In this document: piece by piece, positions 45,506 through 52,715 of the stretch
How the letters are laid out: every line of letters begins with the position of its first letter
Numbering within the stretch: position 1 is the first letter of the stretch
Assembly (NCBI GenBank): GCA_034178705.1
Contig: JAXFQY010000076.1
Span: 1 to 64,000, forward strand
Direction: 5' to 3'
Origin: RUG12395 sp034178705
Lineage (GTDB): Bacteria; Bacillota; Clostridia; Oscillospirales; CAG-272
Length of the DNA: 64,000 bases
Position numbers and translations under genes: made by a program
Notes under the pieces: generated by a model
What the model saw: the letters and a program-made list of their open reading frames with translations, nothing else
What the model was told of the DNA's origin: nothing
Databases searched by the model: none

Positions 45506-45534
45506 ATTTTAGCATACAGACAGCGAAAATGCAA
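45506..45534 (-). promoter_or_regulatory. hom promoter
   Basis: Minus strand TTGCAT (45529-45534), 17-bp spacer, TAAAAT (45506-45511). The leader is about 37 nt, too short for an attenuator or riboswitch. Confidence 0.55.
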
Positions 45535-45591
45535 GTATCTTACACGAATCCTCCACTTTCCTGCATAGATATTCTTTTTTCCCGGAATCTA

Positions 45592-45600
45592 TGGTATAAT
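45592..45600 (+). promoter_or_regulatory. Extended -10 promoter for the YhcC-like gene
   Basis: TGG-TATAAT (extended -10) at 45592-45600 with no good -35, 21 nt before the ATG and just ahead of AAGGAG. An extended -10 element can compensate for a weak -35. Confidence 0.4.
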
Positions 45601-45621
45601 CGGATTCATAAGGAGAGCAAG

Positions 45622-46584
45622 ATGAAAAAACAAACACAGATTGAAACAAATCCGTTTCCCTACTCGGATACCAATAAGCGCTACCATACCTACGATTACT
45701 ATCTGCGCCATCAATTTGGTGAGAAAATCGCAAAAATCCCCCTGGACGCCGGCATGACCTGTCCTAATCTGGACGGAAAAAAGGGACACGGCGGCTGCTC
45801 CTTCTGTGCAGCCGGGGCAACCGACCGTGCAATTGACCCGACCCTGACTATCGAAGAGCAATACCGGCTCCGACTGCAGTCGCTCCGGGAAAAATGGAAG
45901 GTAACCCACACCATACCCTACCTCCAGGCACACACCAATACCTATGCGCCGACTGCCGAACTGGAAAAGCTCTATCTTCGCGCGCTTTCTCTTCCCGGTG
46001 CCGTCGGGTTGGCAATCGCAACACGAGGCGACTGCCTCTCTCCGGCGACTGCCCGCCTTCTCTCCAAGATGGGAGAGAGAAAACCGGTTACGGTTGAATT
46101 AGGACTCGAAACCGCATGCGATGCAACCGCCGCTTCTCTGAACCGTTGCGAAAGCTTTGCGGAATTCTGCCGTGGGTATCGTCTCCTCCGGAACGCCGGA
46201 AATCTCCGGATCTGCATTCACCTCATTCTTGGGCTCCCCGGCGAAAACCGCGAAACAGTTCTTAACACAATCCATCGCGTCTCCGAGTTGCAGCCCGATG
46301 CCGTAAAATTTCATCTTCTCTACATTCTGAGAGGGACACGACTTGCATCGGAATGGGAATCCGGTAAATATACGCCGCTTAGCAAAGACGAGTACATCTC
46401 ACTGCTCTGTGACTGCATCTGTGCCCTTCCTCCGGAAACGGTTGTGGAACGGATCACAGGGGATGCGCCGCGTTCCGAACTGCTGGCCCCGTTATGGAGT
46501 CTGCGGAAGCGAGAGGTTCTTGCCTCACTCGATCGGAGGCTGTTTACCTACGGGCTTTTCCAAGGGAAAACTTATGGCAAGTAA
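45622..46584 (+). CDS. Radical SAM protein, YhcC/TIGR01212 type
   Basis: A 320-residue radical SAM enzyme. The iron-sulfur cysteines are Cys47, Cys59 and Cys62 in TCPNLDGKKGHGGCSFC, the elongated spacing of the TIGR01212/YhcC group rather than CxxxCxxC. Later blocks include FQAHTNTYAP-like LQAHTNTYAPTAEL, VELGLET and HLILGLPGE. Substrate is unknown for the family; a tRNA or protein modification role is often guessed. The start has AAGGAG; an in-frame extension to 44662 is only an open frame opposite hom. Confidence 0.88.
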   Translation: MKKQTQIETNPFPYSDTNKRYHTYDYYLRHQFGEKIAKIPLDAGMTCPNLDGKKGHGGCSFCAAGATDRAIDPTLTIEEQYRLRLQSLREKWKVTHTIPYLQAHTNTYAPTAELEKLYLRALSLPGAVGLAIATRGDCLSPATARLLSKMGERKPVTVELGLETACDATAASLNRCESFAEFCRGYRLLRNAGNLRICIHLILGLPGENRETVLNTIHRVSELQPDAVKFHLLYILRGTRLASEWESGKYTPLSKDEYISLLCDCICALPPETVVERITGDAPRSELLAPLWSLRKREVLASLDRRLFTYGLFQGKTYGK

Positions 46585-46656
46585 TATATGTATATTTTGA
46601 ACAAATTTGTGTCCGCTTTTTTTACATTCTGGTACCACTCAACACAAAATCATCCC

Positions 46657-46685
46657 TTGAAATTTCCTCAAAGAACCGCTATAAT
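46657..46685 (+). promoter_or_regulatory. Promoter of the EF-G-like gene
   Basis: TTGAAA (46657-46662), 17-bp spacer, TATAAT (46680-46685), giving a leader of about 56 nt. It is one of the better promoters in the window. Confidence 0.7.
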
Positions 46686-46747
46686 AAATAAGGATGCTTC
46701 ATTTTTTCGCGAGGTATTCAATTTTTCGATACAGGAGCATAACAAAT

Positions 46748-48808
46748 ATGGCTTTATTCAACACCAAGTCCATCAGAAACATTGCCCTGCTCGGACACGG
46801 AAGCAGCGGCAAAACCTCCATGGCGGAGGCAATGCTTTACCGCACACACGCGATTGCGCGTCTCGGAAAGCCTTCCGAAGGGAACACCGTCAGCGATTAT
46901 GACGCAGAGGAGATCAAACGCGGATATTCTGTTTCCGCATCGATCGTTCCGATTACATACAAGGACTGCAAGATCAATCTGATCGACACCCCCGGCTTTC
47001 TTGATTTCGTCGGCGAGGTCCGGCAGGCCGTTCGGGTTGCTGACAGCGCGCTGATTCTGGTCGACGGTAAGGCAGGCGTCGAGGTCGGTACCGAGCTTGC
47101 CTGGGATTACGCGACCTCGGCAAATATACCAAAGGCTTTCTTCATCAACAAATTCGACGATCCGGAGGCACGCTTCAAAAAAGTATTTGAGCAGCTTCAC
47201 TCCCGCTTCGGCGTATCGGTCTGTCCCATTGTAATCCCGATGATCGAAGGGGATAAAGTAACCGGCTTCCTGAATCTGGTTGACCTTCGTACTTATGTTT
47301 ATGATAAGGAAGGCAACATCTCCGAATCTCCGATTCCGGAGGAATTCATGCCGGTTGTCGAAGAATACCGTCAAATGCTCTTTGAAGCGATTGCGCAGAC
47401 CGATGAGGCGCTGATGGAAAAGTTCTTCGCTGAAGAGGAGATCACCCACGAAGAAGCGGTAAATGCTATTCACGAAGGGATTATCAGCGGCGAAATCGTC
47501 CCCGTTTTCTGCGGAGCAACAGCAAAAATGTGGGGCATACTGACCGTGCTCGATACGATTGTGGATTCCTTCCCCCGCCCGACGGCACGAAAGGTCGAGC
47601 AAGGAGCTGACGGCGCAGAAATTGCCATTGACCCGGCAGGGGATCCGCGCATTTTCGTCTTCAAAACGGTTGCCGATCCTTTTGTCGGAAAGATGTCCTT
47701 CTTCAAGGTGATGAACGGCGAGCTTTCACGGGATTTGACGCTGACGAATGCAACAAACGGTGTCACCGAGAAAATGGCACACATTTACACGATCTGCGGC
47801 AAAAAGCAGACCGAAGTTGATTCTTTGTGCTGCGGTGATATCGGCATGATTGCCAAGCTCACAAGAACCAATACTAACGATACACTCTCCCTGACGCCCG
47901 ACAACATCAAATATGCTCCGATCACCTATCCCGTTCCCTATATGACCATGAGCATTATTCCGACCGCGAAGGGCGACGAGGATAAAATCAGCCTCGGCAT
48001 CAGCAAGCTGCTTGAGGAGGATCTCACCATTCGCTATGAAAACAATCCCGAAACCAAGCAGATGCTCATCAGCGGTCTCGGAGACATTCACCTTGACGTG
48101 ATTGTTTCGAAACTGAAATCCCGCTTTGGCGTCTCCGTACGTCTGGAAACACCGAAGATTGCCTATCGTGCAACAATCACGAAGAAGGTTGACTGCGAAG
48201 GCAAGCATAAAAAGCAGTCGGGCGGACACGGACAGTACGGTCACGTAAAAATCCACTTTGCGCCGGGAGAGGCGGAAGGGCTCACCTTCACAGAGTCCAT
48301 TTTCGGTGGAAGCGTCCCGAAAAATTTCCATCCCGCAGTGGAAAAGGGACTTCAGGAAGCCATGGTGCGCGGTTATGCCGGTTACCCGGTTGTTCATCTT
48401 GCCGCCGATCTGTTCGACGGATCCTATCACGATGTTGACTCCTCCGAAATGTCCTTTAAGCTTGCAGCCAACCTGGCCTTCAAGGAATGCATGAAGACAG
48501 CGAATCCCGTCCTTTTGGAGCCGGTCGGTGAAATGCATATAACCGTTCCGGAGGCGTATGTCGGTGATGTCATGGGGGATCTGACAAAACGGCGCGGAAG
48601 AGTCATGGGTATGTCTCCTGCCGAAAAGAAAGGATACACGGTGATCGATGCGGAAATTCCGAAAGCGGAAATGACCGATTACACAATTGCGCTGCGCGCA
48701 ATGACACAGGGGCGCGGCACCTTCGATTTTGAAATTGTCCGCTATGAACAGGTCCCTTCAAACATTGCCCAGAAGATCATCGCGGAAAACGCGCAGGCGG
48801 ACGAATAA
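46748..48808 (+). CDS. EF-G-like translational GTPase (EF-G2 type)
   Basis: A 686-residue GTPase with EF-G domain order. The P-loop is GHGSSGKTS (16-24) instead of AHIDAGKTT of canonical EF-G; switch II is DTPGF and the base-specificity motif is NKFD (shortened form of NKxD). Domains II-V are complete, including the RGRVMGMSP domain V helix. It belongs to the EF-G2 side branch found in Bacillota and actinobacteria; its role beyond translation is unclear. Start at 46748 has AGGAG. It is outside the str operon, where main fusA usually lies. Confidence 0.9.
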   Translation: MALFNTKSIRNIALLGHGSSGKTSMAEAMLYRTHAIARLGKPSEGNTVSDYDAEEIKRGYSVSASIVPITYKDCKINLIDTPGFLDFVGEVRQAVRVADSALILVDGKAGVEVGTELAWDYATSANIPKAFFINKFDDPEARFKKVFEQLHSRFGVSVCPIVIPMIEGDKVTGFLNLVDLRTYVYDKEGNISESPIPEEFMPVVEEYRQMLFEAIAQTDEALMEKFFAEEEITHEEAVNAIHEGIISGEIVPVFCGATAKMWGILTVLDTIVDSFPRPTARKVEQGADGAEIAIDPAGDPRIFVFKTVADPFVGKMSFFKVMNGELSRDLTLTNATNGVTEKMAHIYTICGKKQTEVDSLCCGDIGMIAKLTRTNTNDTLSLTPDNIKYAPITYPVPYMTMSIIPTAKGDEDKISLGISKLLEEDLTIRYENNPETKQMLISGLGDIHLDVIVSKLKSRFGVSVRLETPKIAYRATITKKVDCEGKHKKQSGGHGQYGHVKIHFAPGEAEGLTFTESIFGGSVPKNFHPAVEKGLQEAMVRGYAGYPVVHLAADLFDGSYHDVDSSEMSFKLAANLAFKECMKTANPVLLEPVGEMHITVPEAYVGDVMGDLTKRRGRVMGMSPAEKKGYTVIDAEIPKAEMTDYTIALRAMTQGRGTFDFEIVRYEQVPSNIAQKIIAENAQADE

Positions 48809-48825
48809 GAGAATACGGCCCTCAA

Positions 48826-48862
48826 CGCCGCGGATTTCAAAAGAAATCCGCGGCGCGTTTTT
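48826..48862 (+). terminator. Terminator after the EF-G-like gene
   Basis: A 13-bp GC-rich stem CGCCGCGGATTTC/GAAATCCGCGGCG with loop AAAA, followed by CGTTTTTTC; a textbook intrinsic terminator 17 nt past the stop. Confidence 0.88.
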
Positions 48863-48875
48863 TCCCGCTTTGTCC

Positions 48876-48904
48876 TTGATTCTGCCTGTGGAATGTGATA
48901 AAAT
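48876..48904 (+). promoter_or_regulatory. birA promoter
   Basis: TTGATT (48876-48881), 17-bp spacer, TAAAAT (48899-48904). The start site would fall near 48911, almost on the GAGGTG ribosome site, so the leader is only about 12 nt. Confidence 0.55.
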
Positions 48905-48922
48905 CCGTACGAGGTGAATCGA

Positions 48923-49666
48923 ATGGATGAAATAAGCAGTCTTTCCGCTTCCCTATGCTCCGTTCTTCCGGAAGGGGCACGGCTTCTCCGGCTTCGGGAA
49001 ACGGAATCAACGAATACGCTGGCACGTGCGCTTCTTTCCGACTGTGCCGCGCCGCACGGTACCGTCATAATTGCCGACCGACAGACCGGAGGTCGAGGGC
49101 GGCACGGGAAGGCCTTTTTTTCTCCTGAAGGAGGGCTGTATCTCTCCCTTATCTGGAAGGAACGTCCAAACGCCCCCTTTACCGTTCTTGCGGCCGCTGC
49201 CGTTTGCCGCGTGCTTCGTCAGTGCGGTGCCGAAGTCTCTATTAAATGGGTCAATGATCTGTTCTGGGAAGGTAAGAAGGTCTGCGGAATTCTCTGTGAA
49301 CGGGTTGAGAGCAATGAGAACCGTGCCGTAATCATAGGAATCGGCGTCAACTGCGGAACAGTTCCCTTTCCTACGGAGCTTTCTTCTGTCGCCGGCAATC
49401 TCCCCCCGCTCACGGTAACGCGCAGTGAGCTTTCCGTGTTGCTTCTCCGAGAGCTCGTCCGGCTTCTGCAAGCAGAAGATGACGCACCGGCAAGAAACTA
49501 CTATGCCGCGCACATGCTGCTCTACGGCAAGCGCGTCCGTTTTGACCGGAACGGCGAGCCGCAGCACGCCGTTGTTCTCGGCCTCGGGGACAAGGAGGAA
49601 CTGTTGGTCAGGCTTGACAGCGGCGATGAGCTTGCGCTGACATCGGGAATTGTCATTCCGGAATAA
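48923..49666 (+). CDS. birA: Biotin-[acetyl-CoA carboxylase] ligase (monofunctional BirA)
   Basis: A 247-residue biotin protein ligase. The conserved blocks STNTLARAL, DRQTGGRGRHGKAFFSPEGG (biotin-AMP loop) and SIKWVNDLFWEGKKVCGIL are all present, followed by the small SH3-like C-terminal domain. There is no N-terminal winged-helix domain, so it modifies biotin carboxylases but cannot repress biotin genes itself. Start at 48923 was chosen for GAGGTG just upstream; a GTG three codons earlier lies within the ribosome site. Confidence 0.94.
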   Translation: MDEISSLSASLCSVLPEGARLLRLRETESTNTLARALLSDCAAPHGTVIIADRQTGGRGRHGKAFFSPEGGLYLSLIWKERPNAPFTVLAAAAVCRVLRQCGAEVSIKWVNDLFWEGKKVCGILCERVESNENRAVIIGIGVNCGTVPFPTELSSVAGNLPPLTVTRSELSVLLLRELVRLLQAEDDAPARNYYAAHMLLYGKRVRFDRNGEPQHAVVLGLGDKEELLVRLDSGDELALTSGIVIPE

Positions 49667-49673
49667 GAAAAAA

Positions 49674-49699
49674 GGGATTCATTGAAAATAATGAATCCC
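49674..49699. terminator. Terminator between birA and the DUF6273 gene
   Basis: A 10-bp stem GGGATTCATT/AATGAATCCC (49674-49683, 49690-49699) with flanking A and T runs, so it probably works for both converging transcripts. Confidence 0.7.
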
Positions 49700-49724
49700 C
49701 TTTTCTGCTTATGAAATATGAAAA

Positions 49725-51203
49725 TCAATCGATCGGAACACCGAGTCGTTCAATGCTCACGCGAATACACGGACGCACACCGTATTTTGTGAAATGAATC
49801 ATTGCTCCGGTATAATTAACGGTCCCGTCATAATTCATTTTTGCCGCATTGCTCTGACTGGAGCCCGGCGTACGCAGCCAATACCAGCAAGCGCCGCTTC
49901 CCTCCTCGTCCGTGTAAATACCAAGTCCGGTTACATACGGGCTCGGGAGTCCCACGGCATAATTCCGACCGACAAGATATTTCTCTGCCTCCTCACAGGA
50001 TAGAATAAAAACCTTATCCTGGGTATCCGCACCCCCATCCGTATGCTGAAAGGCATTATCCGGATTGGTAAGTTCCGAAAGCAGAATAAGTTTCTGCTCG
50101 GCCGGCGGAAAAGCTTCACTGAGAAAAGTATCATTCAGCCACGCGCGCAGATCGCTTGCTTCCCATGTAACGGAAATATGCTTTTCGTTATACATCTGAA
50201 CATCAAGAACGTATTTTGAAATCAGAAGAACCGATTTCTCGTCCGACTCAAGAACGATCCATTCGATTGGATTTTTGACAAGAGCGGTATTGTAATAATA
50301 GTAGCCAAAGGAAACCGTATCCCCCTCCGAAAGTCCGTAGAAGCGGATCGTTTCAAGCAGAGAAGCACTGTTTTTATAATCACCGAGCTCACGAAACAGA
50401 ATCGCAGCGGATGTGTAATCCCCAGCATTATAATAGTTGACCGCTTTTTTGTATTTTACAGAAGGGACAACCAAAAAAACCGAAAGCAATACCAGAACAA
50501 CGGTAAGAAAAAGTGAGGGCAAAAGCACACGGAGAATTTTCCCGGTTTTTTCTTTTCTCCGAGCTGATTCAATCCGGCGACTGCGCTCCCGTGCGCGGCG
50601 CGCCTCCTGTTCTTCTGCTGCCCGGCGGCTTTCCTCAAGCGTACGCTCCTCGCGTGCTTTTTTTTCTGCTGCGCGCCGTTCGGCCTCCTCGTATTCCCGT
50701 GCAAGTCCGTCCTCTCCGATTGCACGATCCTTCTCCGCCTGTTCCCGTTCCAGTCGGGCAAGCCGCTCCTGCTCAGATGCAATCAGCTCCGCATAGGAGG
50801 CAATGACCCGGCGCTCCTCCGGAGTCGCCGAAACACTTGCGGCGCTTCGGTCGGGATCAGATGCAATATCCGATGTGGTGCGCCGTTTACAAAGCTGATG
50901 ATACTCCCCCGTGATCCGCTCACGCTCACCGCAGACCCCATATCTCGCAAGCAAGGCGCCGGCATGACTTGCGGCACACGGCTCCCGCTTCCCGATTACC
51001 TCAAACAGCCGAATAGCGCTGTAAAAATCCTCCTGAGAAAGATAGCGGAACGCATCGTTGTAAAGAGCAAGCATCTCACTGTCCGCATGGGGAGGGAGCA
51101 AAGAGGAGGACCCGCATTCCGAACAGGTCAGAACCGATTTACCCGTAACGGGCAGCTGCTCTCCGCAAACGCGACAGCAAACAACCATTTTGCTTTTTCT
51201 CAT
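49725..51203 (-). CDS. Zinc-ribbon, coiled-coil membrane protein with DUF6273 domain
   Basis: A 492-residue multidomain protein: N-terminal zinc ribbon (Cys10/Cys13 and Cys27/Cys30), a soluble stretch, a very charged coiled coil (about 142-220, rich in Glu/Arg), one membrane helix (about 223-246), a short TPR-like repeat (SVKYKKAVNYYNAGDYTSA), and a C-terminal DUF6273 domain with its signature WYWLRTPGSS and GVRPCIRVS. The ribbon and coiled coil face the cytoplasm if the DUF6273 part is outside. It overlaps the lipoprotein gene upstream (ATGA), suggesting a surface complex. Function unknown. Confidence 0.82.
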   Translation of the reverse strand: MRKSKMVVCCRVCGEQLPVTGKSVLTCSECGSSSLLPPHADSEMLALYNDAFRYLSQEDFYSAIRLFEVIGKREPCAASHAGALLARYGVCGERERITGEYHQLCKRRTTSDIASDPDRSAASVSATPEERRVIASYAELIASEQERLARLEREQAEKDRAIGEDGLAREYEEAERRAAEKKAREERTLEESRRAAEEQEARRARERSRRIESARRKEKTGKILRVLLPSLFLTVVLVLLSVFLVVPSVKYKKAVNYYNAGDYTSAAILFRELGDYKNSASLLETIRFYGLSEGDTVSFGYYYYNTALVKNPIEWIVLESDEKSVLLISKYVLDVQMYNEKHISVTWEASDLRAWLNDTFLSEAFPPAEQKLILLSELTNPDNAFQHTDGGADTQDKVFILSCEEAEKYLVGRNYAVGLPSPYVTGLGIYTDEEGSGACWYWLRTPGSSQSNAAKMNYDGTVNYTGAMIHFTKYGVRPCIRVSIERLGVPID

Positions 51204-51907
51204 ATATCCCCCTCTGTTTCAGCGGTTTTCACTTCTCCGCGCGGTACAACGATCTTCGGGTCACCGATCCGGGTCAGCTTACCAAGATAAAGACTTCCGT
51301 CGGTTCTCTTGACAAAAACTCCGCGGTAAAGCGGAGAATACTCTCCTCCGGAGGAAAGATAAAACTGAATCAGGTAGGTGTTTTCCGTTTCGAAAACCGC
51401 ATCAATATCAATCGCACAATCCGGAACCTTTACCTGCCCCATAGCGGCGTATCCTTTAACCCGGGATAAATAAGTAAAAACCGTGCCGCTTCCGTGTTTC
51501 ACGCTTCTTCCGCCGCCGAAGTTCGTATAAACTGTATACTCAAAATCCTGTGCAGGAATCAGAAGCGGAATTCTCAGTTTCGGATACTTCTTCTCTGCTT
51601 CCAGAACCGCCTCGGTATTTCCGGAATATTTTGAGTAGCCGGTGTTAACCATATGAGAAAGGATTCTGTCACGGTAAAGAGAAGCAACTGTCCGGGGATC
51701 GGAAAACTCCGGAAGTTCGGTACCCTCCCCGCAAAGAAGGGTAATAATGGCGCAGGCCGCGCGTACGGCATCCCCATCCGTCGGAAGTTCCCCCTTGACG
51801 GGTTCCCCGATAAAATTTTCAACGCTGGCGTCGTTGCGAATCCAATCGCAGGAATAAAAGGCGAAACAAAAGAAAAACAGAAGCAAAAAACAGAGTATCC
51901 GCTTCAT
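51200..51907 (-). CDS. Lipoprotein, function unknown
   Basis: A 235-residue protein with a basic start, hydrophobic core and lipobox-like FYSC with the candidate lipid cysteine at residue 20. The mature part is mostly beta and has no family I recognise. The start at 51907 has a strong AGGAGG site; an ATG seven codons upstream lacks one. It is the first gene of an operon read from a perfect-consensus promoter and is coupled to the DUF6273 membrane protein. Confidence 0.8.
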   Translation of the reverse strand: MKRILCFLLLFFFCFAFYSCDWIRNDASVENFIGEPVKGELPTDGDAVRAACAIITLLCGEGTELPEFSDPRTVASLYRDRILSHMVNTGYSKYSGNTEAVLEAEKKYPKLRIPLLIPAQDFEYTVYTNFGGGRSVKHGSGTVFTYLSRVKGYAAMGQVKVPDCAIDIDAVFETENTYLIQFYLSSGGEYSPLYRGVFVKRTDGSLYLGKLTRIGDPKIVVPRGEVKTAETEGDI

Positions 51908-51934
51908 ACGGCGCCTCCTAAAATTCATGTATTT

Positions 51935-51963
51935 ATTATATTATTCTCGCAAATAACTGTCAA
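51935..51963 (-). promoter_or_regulatory. Perfect-consensus promoter of the lipoprotein operon
   Basis: Minus strand TTGACA (51958-51963), 17-bp spacer, TATAAT (51935-51940): both elements match the sigma-A consensus exactly. It faces away from the RHH-clpB promoter across about 50 bp. Confidence 0.85.
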
Positions 51964-52011
51964 GTCGATTTCAGAAACAAAAACTTTTGTAAATGTTTTT
52001 ATATAATTCTA

Positions 52012-52040
52012 TTGACAAATTATTATGTATGTGCTATTAT
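52012..52040 (+). promoter_or_regulatory. Promoter of the RHH-clpB operon with a possible operator
   Basis: TTGACA (52012-52017), 17-bp spacer, TATTAT (52035-52040). A 6-bp inverted repeat ATAATT/AATTAT (52003-52008, 52018-52023) brackets the -35, and a second, ACAAAA/TTTTGT (51977-51982, 51985-51990), lies just upstream. These are plausible RHH half-sites, but nothing proves it. Confidence 0.7.
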
Positions 52041-52061
52041 CTTTTCCATAAGGAGGCGAAC

Positions 52062-52703
52062 ATGAAAAAAAGTGTATATTCTCTGGTGCTTTCTGATGCC
52101 GTTGTTTCAGCGATCGACCATGCTGCATATAGCCAAGGGCTGAGCCGATCGGCATTGATTAACAGTGTGCTGGCGGATTATGTCTCCTATGTCACACCCG
52201 AAAAACGGATGCAGGATATCTTCCGAACAATAGAAGAGCTTTTCGGGGATACCGCGTATCGCTGCGTGCCTCAGCCATCCGAATCCATGTTTTCCCTTCG
52301 GGCACCGCTTGCGTACAAATACAATCCGACAATCCGATACTGTTTGGAGCTTTTTCGCGGATCCGATCCCGAAGGAAACATAGGTGTTCTTCGTATTTCC
52401 CTTCGGACACAGAGTACCGCGCTTCAGTCTCATCTCGAAACCTTCTTTTCACTTTGGGCAAAGCTTGAGCAGTATTATACCTCCCGTCCCGGCAAGCCCC
52501 TCACAGGCGGTCGGTACGAAAAAGCTATCAGACCCGCTCACAAAATGAGCGACGATGAGCTTGGCAGAGGCATTGCCGCATACATTGAAACGGTCGAGGA
52601 AAATCTGAATCGTTTCTTTTCCTGCCTCGGGGAAACAGAAGCAGTACGCGCGGTTGAAGAAGGTTACCGCAAATACCGGAGCGAAAAGGCGACGGTCGAA
52701 TAA
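52062..52703 (+). CDS. Ribbon-helix-helix protein upstream of clpB
   Basis: A 213-residue protein. The N-terminal 45 residues fit a CopG/Arc RHH domain (VYSLVLSDAVVSAIDHAAY, then SRSALINSVLADYVSYV). The rest is a larger mixed domain, including FGDTAYRCVPQPSESMFSL and a C-terminal helix rich in Glu/Arg, with no family I know. It has an AGGAGG ribosome site and is followed 12 nt later by clpB in the same transcript. A DNA-binding regulator of its own operon is the simplest reading; a sensor domain attached to RHH is also possible. Confidence 0.78.
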   Translation: MKKSVYSLVLSDAVVSAIDHAAYSQGLSRSALINSVLADYVSYVTPEKRMQDIFRTIEELFGDTAYRCVPQPSESMFSLRAPLAYKYNPTIRYCLELFRGSDPEGNIGVLRISLRTQSTALQSHLETFFSLWAKLEQYYTSRPGKPLTGGRYEKAIRPAHKMSDDELGRGIAAYIETVEENLNRFFSCLGETEAVRAVEEGYRKYRSEKATVE

Positions 52704-52715
52704 GGAGGAATCAAT

